Shown here piece after piece: positions 51,679 through 58,862 of a stretch of 64,000 nt of DNA; within the stretch, counting starts at the first letter, position 1, and every line of letters starts with the position of its first letter. The stretch is taken from NCBI RefSeq assembly GCF_947500125.1, contig NZ_CANMRA010000004.1, positions 124,001-188,000 of the forward strand, in the 5' to 3' direction. The stretch is from an uncultured Kocuria sp. Lineage in GTDB: Bacteria > Actinomycetota > Actinomycetes > Actinomycetales > Micrococcaceae. The translations under genes and the position numbers were made by a program. Below the pieces are notes generated by a model. It had not been told where the DNA came from and did no database searches. It worked only from the letters and a program-made list of their open reading frames with translations.

Positions 51679-52173
51679 TCAGTCCTCGCCGAGGATCTGC
51701 TCCATCTGGGCGATCTCCTCGCGCTGGGTCTCCACGATGGCCTCGCACAGCTGCTCGATCTCCGGGTCGGTGATGGCCGACTCCTGACAGACCAGGATGG
51801 CCCGGGAGTGGTGCGGGATCATCGACTCCAGGAAGGCCTCGTTGCCCACGAACGTCTCGGTGCGCCCGAGGGAGAGGGCGAGCACGAACAGGGCGGCGAA
51901 CCCGGCCAGCATGGCGATGTTGGCCTTGGTGTTCTTCAGCATCGACCACATGCCCACCACCATGACCAGGCCCATCGCGGAGACCATGATCAGGGCCATG
52001 TAGAAGTTGCTGAGATTGAAGTAGAAGTGGTCCAGGGTGCGCACCATCGACATCGACAGCACCCACATCAGCCCGAGGCTGACCACCATGATGATGCCGA
52101 ACTTCGCGTACATCGACATCGACTTCTTCTCGTGCGCGGACCGCCCGTCCGTGTGCTCCTTGCTGTCCGCCAC
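51679..52173 (-). CDS. DUF305-family membrane protein
   Basis: The 164-aa protein has a His/Lys-rich head and four hydrophobic segments (about 22-44, 50-75, 77-87 and 85-105). A DUF305 motif follows in the C-terminal part: MIPHHSRAILVCQESAITDPEIEQLCEAIVETQREEIAQME. The HH pair and nearby Cys and Met residues suggest metal contact. Genes of this kind are often found beside copper-resistance genes; no direct function is established. The GTG start lies three bases after the DUF326 stop, and lipoprotein C follows 31 bp downstream. Confidence 0.88.
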   Translation of the reverse strand: MADSKEHTDGRSAHEKKSMSMYAKFGIIMVVSLGLMWVLSMSMVRTLDHFYFNLSNFYMALIMVSAMGLVMVVGMWSMLKNTKANIAMLAGFAALFVLALSLGRTETFVGNEAFLESMIPHHSRAILVCQESAITDPEIEQLCEAIVETQREEIAQMEQILGED

Positions 52174-52176
52174 AGG

Positions 52177-52584
52177 TCAGCCCAGCTCCGCGATCAGGTC
52201 CATGCACGCCTGTTCGCACCGGCGGCACGCCTCCGCGCAGATCCGACAGTGCTCGTGCCTGTCGGCGTGCTGTTCGCACTCGTCGGCGCAGGCCTTGCAC
52301 ACCATCCAGCACGCCCGCAGCGCGGCCAGGGTGATGTTCAGGTCCTGACCGGTGTGCCGGGAGAGTACGTTGCCCGTGGCTGCGCACAGATCGGCGCAGT
52401 CCAGGTCGGTGCGGACGCACTGCGTCAGTTCCCCCACCGAGTCCTCGGACAGGCACGCGTCAGCACAGGCCGTGCAGGTCTGGGCGCACTCGATGCAGGC
52501 GGCGATACAGGCCGCCAGCTTCACCTCGTCCACCTTGCCGAGGTCCTTCGGGTAGCTCTTGATCATCGATGGCACATGCATCAT
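52177..52584 (-). CDS. Four-helix-bundle copper-binding protein (DUF326, Csp-like)
   Basis: The 135-aa protein contains 18 Cys and several His residues spaced along predicted helices (for example CIAACIECAQTCTACADAC and CKACADECEQHADRHEHCRIC). This is the pattern of the cysteine-lined four-helix bundle that stores Cu(I) in Csp proteins. There is no signal peptide, so it should act in the cytoplasm, as Csp3 does. AGGAG lies seven bases before ATG 52584. It heads the DUF326-DUF305-lipoprotein C operon. Copper storage is a family-based inference. Confidence 0.92.
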   Translation of the reverse strand: MMHVPSMIKSYPKDLGKVDEVKLAACIAACIECAQTCTACADACLSEDSVGELTQCVRTDLDCADLCAATGNVLSRHTGQDLNITLAALRACWMVCKACADECEQHADRHEHCRICAEACRRCEQACMDLIAELG

Positions 52585-53105
52585 GGTCTCGCTCCTACGT
52601 CCGGACACTGCAGGCATGGGTGCGACACCCGGATCCGAGCCGGTGAACCCGGTCACCCCTCACAGACTCGACCGTAGCCCGCCCTACCGGGGTTCGGAAG
52701 CCTTGTCCGGCCCAGCGCTGCTTCAGCGCCACGCACGGTCGTCCGTGCCAGGACGGCAGCGACCGGTCGACTCGTTCCCGGTATGACGTGGGGTAACGAT
52801 GTCCTCACGATGCGCCCGGAAGTCGCGGACAACTCCGGGATGATCCTTGTGATTCGATCAACCGCGTGCTGAGGGTCGATGGGCACCACGCCGGGAGCCT
52901 CTCACGACCGCGGCCTCGGCGCCGCCGCGGAGGAGCTCGGGATCGACAGGGAGGACGAGCTCTGCGCCGACTCAGTGGGCGAGCCCTGCATCATGGCCTC
53001 GAGCGGGGAGATCCTCGAGGAGGAACAGCTCCCCGCGCGGGCTGAGCGGGCATTCACGGAGCGGTGCCGGGCCGGATACGCACCCGGGCCAGGACCGCCC
53101 CGGGC
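52585..53105. other. 521-bp gap, no confident gene
   Basis: The promoter of the DUF326 operon should lie at the left end. A 90-aa plus-strand frame (52879-53151) exists but overlaps the STAS-like gene and has no recognisable domain. The region is slightly less GC-rich than its surroundings. No hairpin or operator with good symmetry was found. Confidence 0.5.
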
Positions 53106-53432
53106 TCATCCACCGTCAGGTACGGGCACGTGTCGGCGTGCCGGCCGGTGAGCACGCACCTGGACAGGGGCGAGGACCTTCGCCGGTCCGGCCCCGGGGG
53201 TGGGGCCGTCGTGCTCGAGTGCCCAGCGGAGCAGATCCACTGCGCCCTCCTCGACATGCCCGGCGGTGGTGAGGTCGACGGTGACCGTCACCGGCGGGAT
53301 CAGGGTCCGCGCCCGGCGCACCAGCGGATACAGAACGTGATGGTTGGCCCCGGTCAGGCACCCGGTCACGACCAGGCGCACGTAGGCCCCGTCGAGGTCG
53401 ACCTGGACGAGCACGGAGAGCTTGTGGTCCAT
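53106..53432 (-). CDS. Possible STAS-domain protein
   Basis: The 108-aa soluble protein shows alternating strands and helices. These include LSVLVQVDLDGAYVRLVVTGCLTGANHHVLYPLVRRARTL and a central VTVTVDLTTAGHVEEGAVDLLRWALEHD, which looks like the conserved STAS strand-loop-helix of anti-sigma antagonists. The usual phosphorylatable Ser is not obvious (TTAGHVEE). ATG 53432 has AAGGA ten bases upstream. The C-terminal 20 residues are Arg/Pro-rich and disordered. Regulation of a partner is conjecture. Confidence 0.6.
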   Translation of the reverse strand: MDHKLSVLVQVDLDGAYVRLVVTGCLTGANHHVLYPLVRRARTLIPPVTVTVDLTTAGHVEEGAVDLLRWALEHDGPTPGAGPAKVLAPVQVRAHRPARRHVPVPDGG

Positions 53433-53783
53433 GGGGAAGCATCCTTCATCGCATGCCGGGAACCTTGCGGGCCGTGGTGCCGACCCTCGCTCACGGTAGG
53501 GATCCGGTGTTCCTGCGGGCAAGGATCCGACGACTGAGCTGCGCATATTTCCCCAACCGACGGGTAGGGCGGCCACGCACAGGCCACCCCGGTCAGCCGC
53601 GAAATAAGGGCCGAGTGAGGCCGTGACCGTGCGCCGCTCCAGGACGGGCCGGCGCCATTCCGCCGGAACACCGAGCGAACCACGCTACGGGTGCACTTCG
53701 GCGTCGTGAGTCCTCTCCGACAGCACGACGAGGGAACCGGGTGTGATCGTGCGCAGACACCGCCGGGCACTCCCGACCACGCC
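53433..53783. other. 351-bp gap, nothing recognisable
   Basis: I see no supported coding frame, RNA gene or strong hairpin between the STAS-like gene and the next gene to the right. The segment ends at the stop of the conserved hypothetical gene starting at 54656. Confidence 0.45.
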
Positions 53784-54656
53784 TCAGCTGGCGTTCTCGA
53801 GGTGCGCCAGCGGCAGCCAGCGGTGCATGAGCCGGCGGAACGCCACGGCGGCGCCGTGGGCGTCCTGCGCGGCCAGCAGCTCCACGGCGTCCGCGAAGTC
53901 CTGCGGGCTCTCGTCCGGCTGGAACGCGTCCGCGAGCGAGCCGTAGTGCAGGACCACGAGGGAGTTGGCGGAGAACGCCCCGAGCCACCGGCCCAGGTGC
54001 GTGAGGTCCTCGGCGAGGTCCTCCAGGTCCTCACCGCCCGCGTCCTCCACCACCTGCGCGGCGCGCACCACCCGCCGGGTCGCGAGGTCCACCGGCACCG
54101 CGCACCGGTGCACGCGGTTGCCGTGGTGGAAGCTCTCGGTGTGGTCCTGGGCGGTGAACAGCGAGAACCAGGCCATGGGCACCGTGAACGCCGACTGGCG
54201 CGCGTGGACGGGCACGAAGTGCTCCCGGCTCACGCGCTCGCCCGCGGCCCGGACGGCGTCCTCGGGGATGAGCAGGTTGGGCAGGGGCTGCCCGCCCTCC
54301 TCCTCGGCGAGCGCCACGAGCCGCAGCGAGCGGCGCAGCCGCTGCGGGGGGTGGTAGACGGGGAAGTCGCCGACCCCCGCCGCGAGCATGTCCCGGCCCC
54401 GGGGCGCCGCGGAGAACGGCAGGGTCCACAACGGCTCCACGGCCGGGGGCAGCGGCTCCTCACCGGGCTCGGCCAGGCGGGCGAGCTGCTCGGTCAGCTC
54501 GTTGACCCCGGCCTCCTCGGGGGACAGCGCCCGGGGCAGCAGCGGGGCGTACACGGCGTCGAGCTCCTCGGCGGGCACGTACACCCGCAGGGCGAACTGG
54601 TGGGGGATCCCGGTGGCCGAGCGGAACGTCCGGCCGACCTGCAGCAGCTGGGACAC
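53784..54656 (-). CDS. Conserved hypothetical protein, 290 aa
   Basis: I do not recognise a named family. The protein is soluble, begins MSQLLQVGRTFRSATGIPHQFALRVYVPAEELDAVY, and has an acidic middle and a tryptophan-containing hydrophobic centre (VPMAWFSLFTAQDHTESFHHGNRVHRCAVP). It has no signal peptide. Its GTG start lies six bases after the xthA stop, so it is probably co-transcribed with the DNA-repair nuclease. Confidence 0.75.
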   Translation of the reverse strand: MSQLLQVGRTFRSATGIPHQFALRVYVPAEELDAVYAPLLPRALSPEEAGVNELTEQLARLAEPGEEPLPPAVEPLWTLPFSAAPRGRDMLAAGVGDFPVYHPPQRLRRSLRLVALAEEEGGQPLPNLLIPEDAVRAAGERVSREHFVPVHARQSAFTVPMAWFSLFTAQDHTESFHHGNRVHRCAVPVDLATRRVVRAAQVVEDAGGEDLEDLAEDLTHLGRWLGAFSANSLVVLHYGSLADAFQPDESPQDFADAVELLAAQDAHGAAVAFRRLMHRWLPLAHLENAS

Positions 54657-54662
54657 GGCCGC

Positions 54663-55469
54663 TCAGGCGATCTCGACGATCACGGGGGCGTGGTCCGAGG
54701 CGCCCTTGCCCTTGCGCTCCTCGCGGTCGATCGACGCGTCCGTGACGCGGCCGGCCAGGGCGGGGGAGTAGAGCTGGAAGTCGATGCGCATGCCCTCCTT
54801 CTTCGGGAAGCGCAGCCCCTTGTAGTCCCAGTACGTGTAGACGCCCGGGCCGGGGTGCCGGGGGCGGACCACGTCCTGGTAGCCGGCCTCCTCGAGGAAG
54901 GCGCGGAAGGCGGCGCGCTCGGGCGCGCTGACGTGGGTCAGGCCGTTGTCGAGGAAGAACTGCAGGTCCCACACGTCCTCGTCCTGCGGGGCCACGTTCC
55001 AGTCGCCCACCAGGGCGACCTGCGCCTGCGGGTCCTCGTCGACCCACTGCTTGGCGTGGTCCTTGAGCACGCGCAGCCACTCGAGCTTGTAGGGCATGTG
55101 CGGGTCCTCCAGGCCGCGGCCGTTGGGGACGTAGAGGGACCAGACGCGCACCCCCGCGCACGTGGCCCCGATCGCGCGGGCCTCCTGCACGGGCTCCTCG
55201 CCGGGCTTGCCGAAGGCGGGCTGGTCCGGGAAGGTGCGCTCCACGTCCTCGAGGCCCACCCGGGAGGCGATCGCCACGCCGTTCCACTGGCTGAGGCCGA
55301 AGTGGGCGACGTCGTAGCCCATGAACTCGAAGAGCTCCCAGGGGAAGTTCTCGTCCTTCGCCTTGGTCTCCTGCATGGCCAGGACGTCCACGTCCGAGCG
55401 CTGCAGCCACGCCTCCACGCGGTCGGCGCGGGCGCGGACGGAGTTCACGTTCCAGGTGGCGATCCTCAT
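54663..55469 (-). CDS. xthA: Exodeoxyribonuclease III (AP endonuclease)
   Basis: The 268-aa nuclease repairs abasic sites and 3'-blocked DNA ends. It has the endonuclease/exonuclease/phosphatase fold: TWNVNSVRARADRVEAWL, AMQETKAKDENFP with metal ligand Glu34, VALVGDWNVAPQDEDVWD and the catalytic C-terminal GASDHAPV. RIDFQLYS is also typical of ExoIII. GGGGA precedes the ATG. Confidence 0.95.
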   Translation of the reverse strand: MRIATWNVNSVRARADRVEAWLQRSDVDVLAMQETKAKDENFPWELFEFMGYDVAHFGLSQWNGVAIASRVGLEDVERTFPDQPAFGKPGEEPVQEARAIGATCAGVRVWSLYVPNGRGLEDPHMPYKLEWLRVLKDHAKQWVDEDPQAQVALVGDWNVAPQDEDVWDLQFFLDNGLTHVSAPERAAFRAFLEEAGYQDVVRPRHPGPGVYTYWDYKGLRFPKKEGMRIDFQLYSPALAGRVTDASIDREERKGKGASDHAPVIVEIA

Positions 55470-55636
55470 GGTCCCCACGTTACCGGCTGGCCCGGACGCC
55501 CCCGCCCACGGGGCGGGCCGCCCGCCCGCCCGGTCGGCGATTGCCTGCGGACCCCTTCCCTCCGGTGATTGCATATGCTAACTTCCTGCTGGCCCGTGCC
55601 CCCGGCGGCGCCGTCCCCAGCAGGGAGAGACCCCCC

Positions 55637-56923
55637 ATGAACCTCGCACGGACCGCGCTCGTCGTGTCCACCGCCTTCGCCCTCCTCCTCGGCGGCGTCC
55701 CGGCGGCGCTCGCAGCGCCGACTCCTCCGCCCGAGCCGCCTCGGTTGTCCGGGCCTCCCGAGCTGTCCGGCCCCGCGGGCGCGCCCGCCCCTCGCCTGTC
55801 CGGGGGCTCGGCCGGCGACGTCGCCCCGGCGAGCCCCGCGGAGGTCCCGGAGGCTCCGGCCGCCGGGGGCCTCGCCGCCGGCGGCCTGGCCGGGGCGGCG
55901 GCGGCCGGTGCCCACCCGACCACGGTCGAGGACATCACCGAGGCCTTCGAGATCGTCAACGACCACCGCAGCCAGGCGCGGCGCGCCCCGCTGGTCTACA
56001 ACACCGCGCTGTCCCGCAACGCCCAGCAGTGGGCGGAGACCATGGCCGGGGCCCGGAAGGAGTCGCGCAACCCGGACCCCTGGGCCGGTGCCCCCTCCGG
56101 CGGCGTCCGGATGGACCAGTACTACGGGAAGGGCGTCTTCACCGGCGCGTTCGAGGGCGTCGACGCGGTCGAGGCCCTCGCCCACTACCTGCTGGACTTC
56201 TACCCCCGCGAGGGGACCGACCAGTTCGCCCGGGACCTGACCCACCTCGGCATCGGTGTCAGCCACGTCGCCACGTCGGGCTCGGACGGACCCGGCTGGG
56301 AGACCTACCTGACCATCTACTACTACGCCTATCCGGCCGGGCAGGCCGTGCCGGGGACGTTCCCGACCCCGGCGCAGGGCTTCGTGCCCCCGGTGACCGC
56401 CCCGGCCCACACCGTCCGCGGCGCCATCGGCACCAAGTACCACCGCCTGGGCGGAGCCGCCGTGCTCGGCGAGCCCACCATGAGCGAGCGCGGCGGTCTC
56501 GTGCACGGCGGTGTCTACCAGCAGTTCCGGAAGGGCACCCGCACCACCACCATCTACTGGGCCCCCGGCTACGGGGCGATGGCCGTGAAGAACTACGGCT
56601 CGATCGGACGGAAGTGGATCGGGGCCGGCCGGGAGCACAACTTCGGCCTGCCCGCCACGGACGAGCGCCCCGCCACCGGCGGCGCTTACCAGGTCTTCCG
56701 CCGCGACGGGCGCTCCACCCAGGTCATGTGGAGCCCCGGCACGGGCTCCCGGGCGATCAAGCTGTACGGCGCGATCGGCCGGGCCTGGAAGGCCGCCGGC
56801 CGTGAGCGCGGCTACGGCTTCCCCGTCACCGACGAGTACCGGTACGGCGCCGAGGTGCGCCAGCGCTTCTCGAAGGGCTACACCGTCCACTACGCGGCCG
56901 GGCGGACCTGGGCCACCCGCTGA
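55637..56923 (+). CDS. Secreted CAP-domain protein with LGFP repeats
   Basis: The 428-aa protein has a cleavable signal peptide (about 1-27, ending ALAA) and a long Pro/Ala/Gly linker (about 28-95). A CAP/SCP domain follows (about 95-225; EIVNDHRSQARRAPLVYNTALSRNAQQWAETMAG), then LGFP repeats (about 255-428; GAIGTKYHRLGG, GSIGRKWIGAG and GAIGRAWKAAG followed by FGLPATDE- or YGFPVTDE-type segments). LGFP repeats bind the actinobacterial wall, so the CAP domain is probably held at the cell surface. Its activity is not known. A hairpin terminator follows. Confidence 0.92.
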   Translation: MNLARTALVVSTAFALLLGGVPAALAAPTPPPEPPRLSGPPELSGPAGAPAPRLSGGSAGDVAPASPAEVPEAPAAGGLAAGGLAGAAAAGAHPTTVEDITEAFEIVNDHRSQARRAPLVYNTALSRNAQQWAETMAGARKESRNPDPWAGAPSGGVRMDQYYGKGVFTGAFEGVDAVEALAHYLLDFYPREGTDQFARDLTHLGIGVSHVATSGSDGPGWETYLTIYYYAYPAGQAVPGTFPTPAQGFVPPVTAPAHTVRGAIGTKYHRLGGAAVLGEPTMSERGGLVHGGVYQQFRKGTRTTTIYWAPGYGAMAVKNYGSIGRKWIGAGREHNFGLPATDERPATGGAYQVFRRDGRSTQVMWSPGTGSRAIKLYGAIGRAWKAAGRERGYGFPVTDEYRYGAEVRQRFSKGYTVHYAAGRTWATR

Positions 56924-56939
56924 GGGGCCCCGACGACGA

Positions 56940-56975
56940 CGGAGCCGCGCACCCCGATCGGGGTGCGCGGCTCCG
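56940..56975. terminator. Perfect 16-bp bidirectional terminator
   Basis: Arms 56940-56955 and 56960-56975 pair fully around GATC, lying between the convergent CAP/LGFP gene and nadE. Confidence 0.85.
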
Positions 56976-56998
56976 TCGCTCCGCGGGTGCTCCGGGCG

Positions 56999-57823
56999 TC
57001 AGTCCCGCCACCAGTCGTCGAGGATCGTGGCGGGGGTCGTGCGCTTGTGCCGGGTGGTGCGCCAGCGGTGCTCGATCTTCTCCGCCACGGCGTCGTCGAC
57101 CTCGTGGCCCTCCAGGTAGTCGTCGATGTCGTCGTAGGACAGCCCCAGTTCCGCCTCGTCGGTCTGGCCGGGGGCGTCGTCGAGCAGGTCCGCCGTGGGG
57201 GCCTTGGCCCACAGCCGTTCCTCGGCGCCGAGGGTCTTCGCGAGGAGCCGGTTCTGCCGCTTGTCGAGACCGAACAGCGGCAGGACGTCCGCCCCGCCGT
57301 CGCCGTACTTGGTGAAGAACCCGGTCACGGACTCGGCGCCGTGGTCGGTGCCGATCACCAGGTAGTTGTGCTCCCCGGCGATCGCGTACTGGGCGATCAT
57401 CCGCATGCGGGCCTTGATGTTGCCCTTGTTGAAGTCGGAGATCTCCCGGTCCGTGGCGCCCTCGAAGCCGTGCTCGAAGCCCTCCACCGCCGGGGCGATG
57501 TCGTAGGTGATGGTGCGGTCGGCGGCGACGAAGCGCAGGGCCGCCTGGGCGTCCTCCTCGTCGTGCTGCTTCCGGTGGGGCAGGCGCACGCCCACGAACT
57601 GCGCCTCGACACCCTCGCTGCGCAGCCTCTCGGCGGCCAGCTGGGCGAGCCGTCCCGCGAGCGTGGAGTCCAGGCCGCCGCTGATCCCGAGCACGAAGCC
57701 CCGGGTGCCGCTCGTCCGGAGGTAGTCGCAGAGGAACTGGACGCGCGCCTCGATCTCCTGCTGGGGGTCGATCTCGGGCTTCACGCCCATCTCGTCGATG
57801 ATTGCTGCCTGCAGTGTCCGCAT
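56999..57823 (-). CDS. nadE: NH3-dependent NAD+ synthetase
   Basis: The 274-aa enzyme makes NAD+ from deamido-NAD+, ATP and ammonia. It starts MRTLQAAIIDEMGVKPEIDPQQEIEARVQFL, like E. coli NadE, and has the PP-loop GISGGLDSTLAG, GTDHGAESVTGFFTKYGDGGADVLPLFGL and DKRQNR. There is no glutaminase domain. The start at ATG 57823 matches the family; another ATG nine bases upstream is possible. Confidence 0.95.
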   Translation of the reverse strand: MRTLQAAIIDEMGVKPEIDPQQEIEARVQFLCDYLRTSGTRGFVLGISGGLDSTLAGRLAQLAAERLRSEGVEAQFVGVRLPHRKQHDEEDAQAALRFVAADRTITYDIAPAVEGFEHGFEGATDREISDFNKGNIKARMRMIAQYAIAGEHNYLVIGTDHGAESVTGFFTKYGDGGADVLPLFGLDKRQNRLLAKTLGAEERLWAKAPTADLLDDAPGQTDEAELGLSYDDIDDYLEGHEVDDAVAEKIEHRWRTTRHKRTTPATILDDWWRD

Positions 57824-57984
57824 GCGCCCCATGCTAGTGCGGGGCGCTCCCGGGAGAGCAAGGGGGGGCACGTCCGGGAAACGGCGGGGGAGTTGCGTAG
57901 GATGCGGGCCATGCCCCTGCACCGCCCCGCCACCGCGGCCGGGAGCACCGAGATCCGACCGACCGAGCGAACCAGGAGCGCAGC

Positions 57985-58812
57985 ATGAGCGACCAGCACG
58001 GGACCGACCACCGGAGCACCCCGGAGAGCAGCACCGCCGACCGCCCGGAGAACATCCTGGTCGAGACCCGCGGGCGGGTCGGGATCATCACCCTGAACCG
58101 GCCGAAGGCGCTCAACGCCCTCGACGCCGCGACCCTGCGCGAGGTCGTCGCCGCGTCCACCGCCCTGGACGCCGACCCCGGCATCGGGGCGATCGTCCTC
58201 ACCGGCTCGGAGAAGGCCTTCGCCGCGGGCGCCGACATCAAGGAGATGGCCGGGTGCAGCGCCCCGGAGATGTACCTCGCCGACTGGTTCGCGGGCTGGG
58301 ACGCCTTCACCCGGGTGCGCACGCCCGTCGTCGCGGCGGTGTCCGGCTACGCCCTGGGCGGGGGGTGCGAGCTGGCGATGATGTGCGACCTCCTGATCGC
58401 CGCGGACACGGCCCGCTTCGGGCAGCCCGAGATCAACCTCGGGGTGATCCCCGGGATGGGCGGCTCCCAGCGCCTGGCCCGCGCGGTGGGCAAGGCCAAG
58501 GCCATGGACATGGTCCTCACCGGCCGGCACCTCGATGCCGCGGAGGCCGAGCGGGCGGGCCTCGTCTCCCGCGTGGTGCCCGCCGCGGACCTGCTGCAGG
58601 AGGCCCTGGACGTCGCCGGGACCATCGCGGCGAAGTCCCTGCCCTCGGTCCTCGCGGCCAAGGAGGCCGTGGACGCGGCGTTCGAGACCACCCTCGCACA
58701 GGGGGTGCACCTCGAGCGCCGGCTCTTCCACGCCCTGTTCGCCACCGAGGACCAGAAGGAGGGCATGGCGGCGTTCGCGGAGAAGCGCGAGCCGCGGTTC
58801 ACCCACCGCTGA
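57985..58812 (+). CDS. Enoyl-CoA hydratase
   Basis: The 275-aa crotonase-fold enzyme hydrates 2-enoyl-CoA in beta-oxidation. [24 protein letters not shown], the oxyanion [11 protein letters not shown], the first catalytic Glu in [15 protein letters not shown] and the second in [24 protein letters not shown] are complete. A 20-residue charged head precedes the domain. CAGGAG lies six bases before ATG 57985. No other beta-oxidation gene is adjacent. Confidence 0.94.
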   Translation: MSDQHGTDHRSTPESSTADRPENILVETRGRVGIITLNRPKALNALDAATLREVVAASTALDADPGIGAIVLTGSEKAFAAGADIKEMAGCSAPEMYLADWFAGWDAFTRVRTPVVAAVSGYALGGGCELAMMCDLLIAADTARFGQPEINLGVIPGMGGSQRLARAVGKAKAMDMVLTGRHLDAAEAERAGLVSRVVPAADLLQEALDVAGTIAAKSLPSVLAAKEAVDAAFETTLAQGVHLERRLFHALFATEDQKEGMAAFAEKREPRFTHR

Positions 58813-58862
58813 GTCCCCGCCCCGACCGGGTGCAGCCCGGCCGCGGGAGCTAACGTGGTGCC

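Noticed and set aside
52879-53151. A 90-aa plus-strand frame as a small gene
   Set aside because: It has no recognisable domain or clear ribosome site and it overlaps the STAS-like gene by 46 bp. It may be real but cannot be supported.
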